Notes under the pieces: model-generated
What the model was told of the DNA's origin: nothing
Database searches by the model: none
Seen by the model: the letters and a program-made list of their open reading frames with translations, nothing else
Made by a program: the position numbers and the translations under genes
Virus record (IMG/VR): IMGVR_UViG_3300042526_000765
Span: 1 to 63,826 of that record
Length of the DNA: 63,826 bases
Source: a virus
Direction: 5' to 3' (one strand)
In this document: positions 26,297 to 35,060 of the stretch, piece by piece
How positions within the stretch are numbered: position 1 is the first letter of the stretch
Layout of the letters: every line of letters starts with the position of its first letter

Positions 26297-29200
26297 TTAA
26301 ATACCCGTAGTAAATGCTCTGAACTTCATAGTTCCAGAAACAAATCCAGAGTAAGTAGAGCTGCTGTATCTAACTTGACCAGTAGAATCTACATCAAATG
26401 TTATATTGGTGTTATCCCCTCTACTTATAATAGATAGTACCCATCCAGATGAAAGTTGAATTCCATTTAATTCAAATTGTTCACTTAAATCCGCAGTAGC
26501 ATCTATAACCACTGAAACTAACGCACTAAAAGATTTTATACTTGCGCTAGGAAAAATAAAATCTGTAATAGAAGTACTTATTTGACTTTCAATAATAGAG
26601 AAAGATTTCTCAATAATATCGCCAGAAGATCCAATAGAAGCATTTAATGTTTGTAAATTTACAGCATCTGTTAATCCTACTGGATTTGCTAGATTAGTTA
26701 TTTTAAATCCGCCTAAAGATTGATTAGCAGTAAAAGCTACAGATCCGTTCTTTTTTATAACTGCACTGTCTAATGCTCTAGTATCTATATCTGCTTGTAG
26801 AGTTGATTCTATTACATCTATTTGTGTCTGCGTGTAGTATCTTGCATCACCTCTTGCTTCTGTTAAATACTGAATATGATCATCATCTGCTAATCCCGAT
26901 AATAAACTGTGTTCAGTAGCTTCTCCTGCTGGGGTGTATAGTTGAGTTCCTCTAAAATCTACGTAATTTGCTCCGTTAATATTTCTTACTCTAGCATCCG
27001 GAATATTGGCGTACGTGTTTGTTTGGAATACTACAGTTCCAATAGCAACAAATTCAGCAAAAGGTAATCCAGATAAAGTAGTGATTTCTGTGCTTGCGGC
27101 ATTTCTAGCTGCAGGAATATCATTATACTGAGCAATACCCTGAATACCGACAACCGGAGTCTCTTTGTCGTTTGTAGCAAAAAAATGAACTAGCACAAAC
27201 TTATTAGAATCTACCGCTGTAAGTTGCCAAGAACCAGCTACATATTGATTGAAAGGAATTCTTGGACCAGAATAATATATACCATCATTATATAATAAAG
27301 GAAATGCATCAGCCGCTTTCTTTCTCCATAACTGCCCTTGTCTAAAAAGAATAGGGATTTGAGATTGAACAGGGTTTATTAAAAGAAGATCCTCGTCTCG
27401 GATAGATCCTTCGTCTGCTGTAAATTGAGCGTGTGAATCAAGACTACCATCGCCAATTGTAAAACTTTGTAAAGCTAAACCTGATAAGTATCTTGCTCCA
27501 AAAGTAGTGTGTAAGTAGATATGAGTAGCCCCATCCATAGTAATGCCGTGTCTTTCCTCGGCAAAATAAGAATGTTTATTAACATCAGTATTCCAATAGA
27601 TAACTGTTACAAAAGCATATTGTTCAATTATAGCACTTGTAAATGTCTGCGTAGTGGCTAGGTTTCCTACGTCATTAAAATATACGTAATGATTTCCAGC
27701 TAAATTAGGTATTGTTATACTTTGAGAAGTAGTTTTTGTGAATTTAGTTCCTTTAGTATAAAAACTAAAAGAAGTAGTTACTGGTTGAATTGTAAACAAT
27801 CTAGAAGAGTCGTCAAAAGAAGTGGTCGATTCTGTTCTATCTACAAATCCCGTAGGTTCTTTTGTATCTGTAGCAATATTAGAAACGACTGATGTTTTAT
27901 CATCTAATTCCTCAATTGCAGATTGAACTTCTGTAGCGGTAATAGTTCCATATGGCGTAAATGGAATATCTTCTGCTTCTAAACTTACAGCTCCAGTCTG
28001 AGTATTTACAGATTGGACAGGTGCTTGAGCTGAAGTAATATATCCGACAGGATTCGAAGCATCGTATTTTAAATTTAATGCAGTTTGTGTAGCAGTTGAA
28101 ATTGGCTTATTTAAATCCGAAGTGTTATCTACGTTACTTAATCCAACCTGAGTTTTTGTAACTGCGTGAGGATTACTTAAATTTGCAATGTGGCTAGATA
28201 AATCGCTTTGTATTGCCGATTTTATTCTTAGATCAATTTCTTGTTTTACAGTAGGAGAGTTCACCCCTAGTGTTTCAACCATAAACTGAACTTCATTTAC
28301 AGGCTCTCCCGAATCTGATCCAAAAGAAGCTGTTAAAACTATCTCCGCTGGATTTTGATCTCCTGCGGAAGATATTGTACTTTTTGTTAATTGTATTCTT
28401 GGTAATTCTGGGTGAGCTGCTGGTTCGTCTCCAAAGTAAACTAAATACTTAACCCCAGCTACTGCTACTGGTACTAAAGGATTAGCATAGACTACTTTTG
28501 AATGAGCAAATCCCGGAGCAATATCTCCAGTGCCTGTTGGGAAAGTGTAAACTGCTAATATAGGATAAGCAGTTATAGCATCAAAAGTCATAACAGCATA
28601 TGCTGAAAAATTACCTAAGGTGATTGTACCTTGAGAAGTTCCATCAAAAAAATACCAATTTATTTTATAGCCAGCTACAGTATTTTTAAAATACCAACCG
28701 TCTCGAATAAGTCCATTACTATAAATATTAGTACTTGGATCTTTTACTCCCGGTCTTGCATCTGCATATATTTGTAAGTTATCCTCAAATGCATGGAATT
28801 TTTTTACGCTATTGATTTCTTCTAAGTTATCTAACCTTCCATCAATTGCAGTTAATTCTGTTTGAGTGGCGTTAGATATCGGTTTATTTAAGTCTGAAGT
28901 ATTATCTACATTGGATAATCCTATATCGGATTTATTTAAAACTACTATGCCAACTTTACCATTTACTGAATTAACTTCAGAAGGAGATACTTCTATATAA
29001 ATACTACCGGACCATCTGTATTGTTTATTTGTATCTAAAGTTACGTATATCTTTCCTGTTTCTCCAATCGAAGGTAATGTTGAAAAAGAGGATACTTCTA
29101 TTACATCATCTACATAACTTGGCAAGTATACACTGTCAATTTTTGTAGAAGCGTTTAAAGGAGCTACTCCATTTGGTGCTCCTTTTTGCGATATATCTAT

Positions 29201-29746
29201 TTTATTATCTTCTAAATAATTAGTACGATCAGCTAACTGATCCAACGCTTCTGGAATAGTTGTCGGAGATGGCGACCAATCCGTTGCATCCGAAGGAGTA
29301 TAGGAATCATTAAAAGTAAAATCTATAGTCTTAGTAGCATTATCTCCAGATATATTGATACTACCATCACTAGACGTTAGATTTAGAGTTTCAATATCTG
29401 TAAGGTCATCGCCGGAAGGAACACCTATAGAATCTATAGCAGAACCTCCGGCATCACTAAAAGAAGAAGCTACTATTTTAACTTCATCGCTTACTGCGGA
29501 AAAACTAGTACATTCAATTTGAACTTCTTCGTAAGTAAAGACATTTACGGTTTCATTTGCATTTCCAGTAATTGTCTTTAATAAAACAAAGCTTGTTTGA
29601 TTTTGTATTCTTGCTTTAACTTCAAAAGTATTTCCAGAACCTGCGCCTTCTACGACAATTCTTATTTTACTTTCGTCAGTTACGTCAAAAATGCCAAGGA
29701 TTTGAGGAGAGGTAATCTTCTTATTAATCCTCATTTTTATTTCCAT
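26297..29746 (-). CDS. Large tail fibre, 1149 aa
   Basis: A beta-rich N-terminal domain is followed by two copies of GLSNVDNTSDLNKPIS, a phage fibre repeat, then a shaft and receptor domain with LSGLADDDHIQYLTEARGD. The C-terminal ~85 residues (SIKSFSA ... SGQVRYSSSTYSGF-type) resemble the C-terminal half of the protein at 36572, suggesting a shared, exchangeable tip domain. An AAGGAG site lies 7 bases before the start. Confidence 0.82.
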   Translation of the reverse strand: MEIKMRINKKITSPQILGIFDVTDESKIRIVVEGAGSGNTFEVKARIQNQTSFVLLKTITGNANETVNVFTYEEVQIECTSFSAVSDEVKIVASSFSDAGGSAIDSIGVPSGDDLTDIETLNLTSSDGSINISGDNATKTIDFTFNDSYTPSDATDWSPSPTTIPEALDQLADRTNYLEDNKIDISQKGAPNGVAPLNASTKIDSVYLPSYVDDVIEVSSFSTLPSIGETGKIYVTLDTNKQYRWSGSIYIEVSPSEVNSVNGKVGIVVLNKSDIGLSNVDNTSDLNKPISNATQTELTAIDGRLDNLEEINSVKKFHAFEDNLQIYADARPGVKDPSTNIYSNGLIRDGWYFKNTVAGYKINWYFFDGTSQGTITLGNFSAYAVMTFDAITAYPILAVYTFPTGTGDIAPGFAHSKVVYANPLVPVAVAGVKYLVYFGDEPAAHPELPRIQLTKSTISSAGDQNPAEIVLTASFGSDSGEPVNEVQFMVETLGVNSPTVKQEIDLRIKSAIQSDLSSHIANLSNPHAVTKTQVGLSNVDNTSDLNKPISTATQTALNLKYDASNPVGYITSAQAPVQSVNTQTGAVSLEAEDIPFTPYGTITATEVQSAIEELDDKTSVVSNIATDTKEPTGFVDRTESTTSFDDSSRLFTIQPVTTSFSFYTKGTKFTKTTSQSITIPNLAGNHYVYFNDVGNLATTQTFTSAIIEQYAFVTVIYWNTDVNKHSYFAEERHGITMDGATHIYLHTTFGARYLSGLALQSFTIGDGSLDSHAQFTADEGSIRDEDLLLINPVQSQIPILFRQGQLWRKKAADAFPLLYNDGIYYSGPRIPFNQYVAGSWQLTAVDSNKFVLVHFFATNDKETPVVGIQGIAQYNDIPAARNAASTEITTLSGLPFAEFVAIGTVVFQTNTYANIPDARVRNINGANYVDFRGTQLYTPAGEATEHSLLSGLADDDHIQYLTEARGDARYYTQTQIDVIESTLQADIDTRALDSAVIKKNGSVAFTANQSLGGFKITNLANPVGLTDAVNLQTLNASIGSSGDIIEKSFSIIESQISTSITDFIFPSASIKSFSALVSVVIDATADLSEQFELNGIQLSSGWVLSIISRGDNTNITFDVDSTGQVRYSSSTYSGFVSGTMKFRAFTTGI

Positions 29747-29750
29747 ATGG

Positions 29751-30050
29751 CTACTCCTTATTTATTTTCTTAGAAAATGATCGTCCAAAATATAACGATG
29801 CACATATTATAAACAACTCTAAAGTATTATCAATATCTACACCATCTACCATCTTAGTAAATTTGTTTATTAAAGCAAAAATACTAAGGCAAAAAGATAT
29901 AATTAGTAAAGTTAGCGATATGCTTGGAGTTTTGTGTATAGGATCTTGAAACAAAACTATAGGTATGCCTTCTTTTTGAATTTTATCAAATATTCCAATT
30001 TCTTTCACAACTGGAGATTCTTTTTTATCTGTTTTAATTTTCTTTACCAT
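29751..30050 (-). CDS. Two-span membrane protein, holin candidate
   Basis: 99 residues. Cytoplasmic basic N-terminus, then two hydrophobic helices (ISLTLLIISFCLSIFALI and LELFIICASLYFG) and a basic tail, the topology of a class II holin. KTPSISLTLL is a recurrent feature of phage membrane proteins in fibre operons. It overlaps the next gene by 7 bases. A holin role is inferred from topology. Confidence 0.6.
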   Translation of the reverse strand: MVKKIKTDKKESPVVKEIGIFDKIQKEGIPIVLFQDPIHKTPSISLTLLIISFCLSIFALINKFTKMVDGVDIDNTLELFIICASLYFGRSFSKKINKE

Positions 30051-30289
30051 TTTTTACAACTCCAATAACGAGCTGAAAGTTTAGTATTCTTTTGATCGCA
30101 TTTATGTCGCGCCCTAAAACTTTTACGTCTTTCTGGTATATGTTTTTTAATAGTCATATTTGGATCGCCAAAACGTACAATTTTCTCTTGTCCATTTTCG
30201 CAAGCCTTTACCACGAATTTTTTACGTTCCCCCGGAGTTCTTCTTGGAGTATTGCATCCTAGAGTATCCCTTAATTTTTTAAATCTCAC
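30044..30289 (-). CDS. Small conserved basic phage protein (RKSFRARHKC type)
   Basis: 81 residues with the signature KIVRFGDPNMTIKK, RRKSFRARHKC and RYWSCKKW, a conserved basic, Cys-containing protein often found in phage virion operons. Probably structural or DNA-associated. Confidence 0.7.
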   Translation of the reverse strand: MRFKKLRDTLGCNTPRRTPGERKKFVVKACENGQEKIVRFGDPNMTIKKHIPERRKSFRARHKCDQKNTKLSARYWSCKKW

Positions 30290-30324
30290 GATAGCCTCTT
30301 TCTTAGTTTCTCAAATCTGGATTA

Positions 30325-30585
30325 TTATCCACGTAGAAGTTTCATAATTCTAGGAAATGGATTTTTATTTTCAAAGTTTTCAAATCTTTTTTTTTGCTCT
30401 TCCTCCAACTCTTCAACTTCTTTACTTGATAGACCTGATTTGTAAGAACCTTCCATATTTCCGCCCTCTTCTTCTCTCCACACATTTAGATTATCGAAAT
30501 GTCGATCCATATCTTTTTTAAACTTTTCTAAATTCCTAAGTTTTTGAGTTGCTTTATACCCCACCGAATCTTTATCGTTCTTCAT
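30325..30585 (-). CDS. Hypothetical protein, 86 aa
   Basis: The start MKNDKDS is chosen because GGAG lies five bases upstream; an ATG twelve bases earlier is too close to its own ribosome site. Helical, charged, with a Gly-rich centre (REEEGGNMEGSYKSG). Not recognised. Confidence 0.55.
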   Translation of the reverse strand: MKNDKDSVGYKATQKLRNLEKFKKDMDRHFDNLNVWREEEGGNMEGSYKSGLSSKEVEELEEEQKKRFENFENKNPFPRIMKLLRG

Positions 30586-30597
30586 ATTATCTCCCAT

Positions 30598-30719
30598 TTC
30601 TTCCTTTAACTTTTTTAAACTTAGACATAAATAATTCCTATTGATTCATTGCCTTCATTAGTTGAAGCATTATTGGTTATTCGGATAAAATTGCTATTTA
30701 TTCTGTTGGTTTATTCATA
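30598..30719 (-). pseudogene. Possible decayed small ORF
   Basis: No intact gene lies here. On the minus strand a GAGGAA ribosome site precedes ATGAATAAACC; the same frame reads MNKPTE, stop, IAILSE, stop, PIMLQLMKAMNQ, stop. A protein-like frame broken by two TAA and one TAG suggests a recently dead gene or recoding. Weak evidence. Confidence 0.3.
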
Positions 30720-30902
30720 TTATTCCTCAGAACACTTTTTGCATCCAAGTTTTTCTTTTAGTTTCTTAAATCGTTTTTTACCTACGTTACCTTTGGTAAA
30801 CTCTTTTGCAACTTCTTGACTGATTCCTACTTTTTTAGCAAACTCAGGATTAGTTTCTGCTGCTTTCATTAATCTAAATTGTGCCTTACTTTTTGCTGGC
30901 AT
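30720..30902 (-). CDS. DUF3008-like small basic protein
   Basis: 60 residues beginning MPAKSKAQFRLMKAAE, the hallmark of the DUF3008 family; ends with a Lys-rich KKLKEKLGCKKC. Function unknown; small, basic, likely virion or nucleic-acid associated. Confidence 0.75.
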   Translation of the reverse strand: MPAKSKAQFRLMKAAETNPEFAKKVGISQEVAKEFTKGNVGKKRFKKLKEKLGCKKCSEE

Positions 30903-30919
30903 ATATTATTCCTTTCTAA

Positions 30920-33208
30920 TTATTTTTTTAAGTAATAATTAAGACCCGAAGATGGAGATGCTAAATTAGGGAGTGTTTTTCTTAAGGGACACAGTAAAAA
31001 TTGACCCGCTGAACTATTAGCATTGCTATTTAAAATACCAATTCCAGCATCTTTTGGAATGGCTCCTAAAGGAAATGCAGGAGCTGTGCCTGTATATATT
31101 GTAGTGCTGTCTGCTCCAGCTATAGCAACTCCGTTAACAATTTGTACACTAACTACTTTAAAAGAGGAAGAAGATATAATATTTCCTATAGAGAAATGTA
31201 AAATTTTATCGGTGCTATTATAGGAATAGAAAGAATTGCTACGGGATGTTGGACTAAATAGAGACGATCTTAGATAAAAAGCAGCTCCAATAGATCCTCC
31301 CCAAGTACTGTTTACAATTGTTGCTGTAACGCTCCATGTATCTGTTCCTGAGTTATATTTAAGACTTCTCATTGCAAAAGATGTTCCATTGTAAAATGGA
31401 ATTAGGATGTCTGTTGATGTAAATATTTCTTGTGATTCAACTCCGCTTACAGAATCTCCTACACCTCCAAAAATTCCGGCAGCAGTTGTTCCATCAGGAA
31501 ATCCATCTACAACGGAATGGATATTATATGAATTTGTTATAGAGTTATATTTTAAAAATCTAGATCTATATACCGCAGATGGGGTATCGTACAAAGATAT
31601 TAAACCCCAATTCTCCCAAAATATCATGGCTCCTGCTATTCCTGTTGGTGAAGTTATTGGCAATAAGCTATCCACTGTTGTAGTTGATGCCGACCAAGTT
31701 TCCGAGCTTCTTTCATATAGGGTTATAGTAGCTCCCGTTCGAACTGAAAGATAGTCTTTTCCTCTAGTAGTAAAAGCGTACGCATTTCCTTTTATTGCTT
31801 CTCCTAAATTTATAGTTTGAGTTAATGATAAAGAAGACGTAGCTTCGTTGAATTTTAAAACAAAAATATTAAAGGATGCTTGACCATATATAAAAATATA
31901 AGGATACAAAAGACATGTAACATTTTTAAAATCACTTGCAATTGTAGGTATCCCTAATGTTGCGTCAACTCTAGTAAAAGAGCCTAAATTTCTAGCTGTA
32001 GGATTATACACTGCTGTATATAAATTTCCAGTATTAGTAGCACCAGAATCTCCGCCAGTGGCAGCAATTAATGCAAATGTATCTGATAACCAGTGTAATT
32101 TATTATTGGCATTTGCTGTAAGATCTGATGGATTTATAGTTTGAATTGCTGAACTTAATTCAGTTCCAAATAAAGAATACAGTTCAGTATTTTCATTTTT
32201 ATAAAGAGTTCCCCCATTTGCCAAAGTCCAATTAGTACCGGGATCTGCATAGGAAAGTTTTGAATCTCCTGCTTTAAAAACACTATTAGCTGCAGAAGAA
32301 ACAAATTCGGTTGTAGCAATTTGCGTTGTATTTGTTCCAGAAGAAGCGGTTGGAGCTGTAGGTGTTCCTGTTAGAGCTGGCGAAGCTAAAGGAGCTTTAC
32401 TAGATAAAGCTGGGACAGTTGGTAAATCAGCCGTACCTCCAAGATCTCCTGCTAGTTTTACAATACCTTTAACTGAAGTTGTAGCGTCATTTACACCTAT
32501 TGTACCAGATGCAGATAATTGAAGTGAATCTCCAACTTCTGTAATGGTAATATTAGACCCTGCTGACAAGGATTTTAACTCCAGAGTAGAACCGCTTTTT
32601 TGCTTGAAAACTCCAGATCCTGTTCCTACATTAGATGCAGTATTAATTCTAGAGTCTACGTCAGTTTGAAGTTCTTGTAGAGCTGCTTGTACATCAGTAG
32701 ATGCAAGTGTACCAGATGCAATTACTGAAATAGCAGAAGCATCATGAGCATCTGAGGAATCTGCAATATGCCCTTGTAAAGTAACCCAAGTTTCTCCAAT
32801 AGCACCTTGAACATCATTGGAAGTTATGGTAAATGCGGATTTATCAAAAGAAATGGCTGCTGCATCGTGAGCATCTGAAAAATCATTAAGATGTGCAGTT
32901 AAAGATGCGCTAGTAGCTCTGCTGTCAATATCACTTTGTAGTTCTGCTAATGCTGCATTTAGCTCTGTACTAGACAAGTTACCTGAGGCGGCAGTTAGTA
33001 TACTATTACTACTAGCAATTATTGTTTTGTTTGTAAGAGACTGCCCTTGAGAGTTAGTAATAACTTCTCTAACGGCTCCACCAATGTAAGTCTTAAGTCT
33101 GCTCTCACTAAAATTGTGGAATATCGATCCTTCTTTATTATCGGAAGGATCAGAAGTTTCTCCTACAAGAAGAATTCCTTTTAGAAATCGTTTAAATACA
33201 TTTGCCAT
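30920..33208 (-). CDS. Tail fibre, 762 aa, with shared attachment N-terminus
   Basis: Residues 1-95 (MANVFKRFLKGILLVGETSD; SRLKTYIGGAVRE; LSSTELNAAL) are closely related to the N-terminus of the 35061 fibre, so both probably occupy the same virion site. A Ser/Ala-rich helical shaft follows (LNDFSDAHDA), then TTSVKGIVKLAGDLGGTADLP, a knob motif also in the 35061 fibre, and a distinct C-terminal propeller-like receptor domain. Confidence 0.82.
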   Translation of the reverse strand: MANVFKRFLKGILLVGETSDPSDNKEGSIFHNFSESRLKTYIGGAVREVITNSQGQSLTNKTIIASSNSILTAASGNLSSTELNAALAELQSDIDSRATSASLTAHLNDFSDAHDAAAISFDKSAFTITSNDVQGAIGETWVTLQGHIADSSDAHDASAISVIASGTLASTDVQAALQELQTDVDSRINTASNVGTGSGVFKQKSGSTLELKSLSAGSNITITEVGDSLQLSASGTIGVNDATTSVKGIVKLAGDLGGTADLPTVPALSSKAPLASPALTGTPTAPTASSGTNTTQIATTEFVSSAANSVFKAGDSKLSYADPGTNWTLANGGTLYKNENTELYSLFGTELSSAIQTINPSDLTANANNKLHWLSDTFALIAATGGDSGATNTGNLYTAVYNPTARNLGSFTRVDATLGIPTIASDFKNVTCLLYPYIFIYGQASFNIFVLKFNEATSSLSLTQTINLGEAIKGNAYAFTTRGKDYLSVRTGATITLYERSSETWSASTTTVDSLLPITSPTGIAGAMIFWENWGLISLYDTPSAVYRSRFLKYNSITNSYNIHSVVDGFPDGTTAAGIFGGVGDSVSGVESQEIFTSTDILIPFYNGTSFAMRSLKYNSGTDTWSVTATIVNSTWGGSIGAAFYLRSSLFSPTSRSNSFYSYNSTDKILHFSIGNIISSSSFKVVSVQIVNGVAIAGADSTTIYTGTAPAFPLGAIPKDAGIGILNSNANSSAGQFLLCPLRKTLPNLASPSSGLNYYLKK

Positions 33209-33217
33209 TTTATATCC

Positions 33218-33556
33218 TTAGCAAGGCTTAACCATTATTCCCTTAGTAAAAAATACTTCAGGTTCGATAATTTGTTTAACTACAAAACTAACTTGTTCTT
33301 CTTGTACAACTACCTCATTTCCTTCAGCATCTGTACTAGGAACTTCAACAATGTCTGTCTTCTTCTCTTTAATAATCAATTGCTTAGAGGCTGAGAACTC
33401 AAAATGCTCAGGAACAGAGTCAAGACTAATGAAATGTACGAGATCGACTTGTCCTTCGTCCATCTTAAGGTTTCTACAAGTAGCGGAGATAAAAATATCT
33501 CCCATTTGATTTGACCAAAAGTTTACTAGCTCATCGTTTTTAAAAATTGCAAACAT
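33218..33556 (-). CDS. Hypothetical fibre-operon protein, 112 aa
   Basis: A beta-rich acidic protein beginning MFAIFKNDELVNFW, with a Glu/Val-rich C-terminal half. Sits between a fibre and two small tip-like proteins. It could be a fibre chaperone; not recognised. Confidence 0.55.
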   Translation of the reverse strand: MFAIFKNDELVNFWSNQMGDIFISATCRNLKMDEGQVDLVHFISLDSVPEHFEFSASKQLIIKEKKTDIVEVPSTDAEGNEVVVQEEQVSFVVKQIIEPEVFFTKGIMVKPC

Positions 33557-33571
33557 ATATTACTCCTTTTA

Positions 33572-33952
33572 TTAAATTGTGTACTCTTCTACAACTGCTC
33601 TCCAAGTAAGAGTGCCTGATATTACTGTTCCTGTTGGACACCAAAAATCTTGAACAACTACTTTTTGATCTGCAGTTGACGTAAAAGCGGAACCTGTTCC
33701 TGTACTAGATGTTGTAAGTAAAGCTGGGGATGGGGTTCCAAGTACTAAACTTGAGCCGCTTAAAATATTATTTTGAGTTCCCCTAAGGGCTAAAACAGCG
33801 TTTATTGTAAACGTCGCAGACCCTTCTAAATTAACCAAAACTCTAGCATATCGTCCTGCAGGAATAGTATATGAAGCTGTTTTTACTGAAATACTTGCAG
33901 GAGGAGTAAAGCTTCCGCTAGAAGTTGAAGGAATATAAACTGAAGATGACAT
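33572..33952 (-). CDS. Small fibre-tip paralogue, 126 aa
   Basis: Begins MSSSVYIPSTSSGSF, then PASISVKTASYTIPAGRYA, matching the start of the 34386 gene product (PASISIKTASYTIPTGRYA). Both end in a Glu-Tyr hydrophobic tail (VEEYTI / VTEYIV). Probably a small receptor-binding or head-decoration protein duplicated within the fibre array. Confidence 0.7.
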   Translation of the reverse strand: MSSSVYIPSTSSGSFTPPASISVKTASYTIPAGRYARVLVNLEGSATFTINAVLALRGTQNNILSGSSLVLGTPSPALLTTSSTGTGSAFTSTADQKVVVQDFWCPTGTVISGTLTWRAVVEEYTI

Positions 33953-33961
33953 AAATTCTCC

Positions 33962-34372
33962 TTATGCGTACATTATAACTTGAAATGATCCAGTAAAAGT
34001 AGCAGGTACTGCTGTCATATCCAATCTTAGATAATCTCCCTCAGAAACGCTAGTAACTGATAAAGTTCCTGTGCTAGTAGCATAATCTGCTATAAGAGAA
34101 AAATCAAAAGTAGGTAATACAGAAAATACTGAAACCATTCCTGTGTCGTCTGGTGTCGTATTTTTCTTTACATCGATTGTTAATGACCCAGAAGCTGTAG
34201 CTCCCTTTTCAAATATTTGTGCTTTAAAATATACTATTTCTAGATTTCTTGGAGCTTTGAAATGTAAAAGACCTAAAACAGAAGTATCTGCAGATCCTTT
34301 AGTCACAATGACATTAAAGATCTCAATCCTTTCTTCCGATTGCATTTCATAAGGTACTTTAGTTAATGCCAT
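33962..34372 (-). CDS. Stand-alone copy of the 35061 fibre tip domain
   Basis: 136 residues similar to the C-terminal ~125 residues of the 35061 fibre: LGLLHFKAP / LGLTYFRVP, QIFEKGATASGSL / QIFTKGSSTTGNL, YLRLDMTAVPATF / FLRVDLTQIPANL. So the same beta domain exists both fused to a shaft and free, perhaps assembling as a separate cap. Confidence 0.75.
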   Translation of the reverse strand: MALTKVPYEMQSEERIEIFNVIVTKGSADTSVLGLLHFKAPRNLEIVYFKAQIFEKGATASGSLTIDVKKNTTPDDTGMVSVFSVLPTFDFSLIADYATSTGTLSVTSVSEGDYLRLDMTAVPATFTGSFQVIMYA

Positions 34373-34385
34373 ATGTTACCTCTTA

Positions 34386-35048
34386 TTAAACTATATATTC
34401 CGTAACTGTATATTTTACTCCATCTAGTACAGTTCCCGAAGGAACTAAAAAATCGTCCTTAGAAAAGGACGCAGAAAATCCTGTATGGGTTACAGTACCA
34501 GATGCTCTATAGGTCGAAAAGCTTAAGCCACAAGTAGAAATATTTGAGGCTCCATTCGTAATAAGTGGGACCCCTCCCGAAGGAGCGTAAGGTATTTGGT
34601 TTTCATAGTTAAGAGGGTTAAGATAAGAAGTCCTAGTTGTAGTAAAAGATGCGTCAATATAAAACAAACCGCCATAAGCTTGATTCGCCATCGACCAAAG
34701 AAAGTACTGATAATTACCGGAAAGATAATAAGACAGCATAGCAAAATCGCATCTAGTTTCATTTCCTGCGTTGCTTATCGTGCTTGTTCTAGTTGTTTTA
34801 ATAAAATCACATCTACTATCAGGAAGAATATAGTCAATAGCCTGTCCAGTCGCAGACTGTACCCTATTAAATGAATTTAAAATAGTGTAGTGCGCTACTG
34901 CATTGACAGTTAAATCGCCATGTAGATTTCTTATAACTGCATATCGTCCTGTAGGAATAGTATAAGATGCTGTTTTAATAGATATACTTGCAGGAGGGTC
35001 CATTTTGGCTGTAGTAGTAGACGATGGTATGTATAAAGGTGCTGACAT
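34386..35048 (-). CDS. Fibre-tip paralogue, 220 aa, expanded
   Basis: A longer relative of the 33572 protein: the same N-terminal PPASISIKTASYTIPTGRYA block and a similar C-terminal strand, with about 95 additional residues inserted between them (Tyr/Ser rich). Likely a receptor-binding variant. Confidence 0.7.
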   Translation of the reverse strand: MSAPLYIPSSTTTAKMDPPASISIKTASYTIPTGRYAVIRNLHGDLTVNAVAHYTILNSFNRVQSATGQAIDYILPDSRCDFIKTTRTSTISNAGNETRCDFAMLSYYLSGNYQYFLWSMANQAYGGLFYIDASFTTTRTSYLNPLNYENQIPYAPSGGVPLITNGASNISTCGLSFSTYRASGTVTHTGFSASFSKDDFLVPSGTVLDGVKYTVTEYIV

Positions 35049-35060
35049 AATTTCTCCTAA

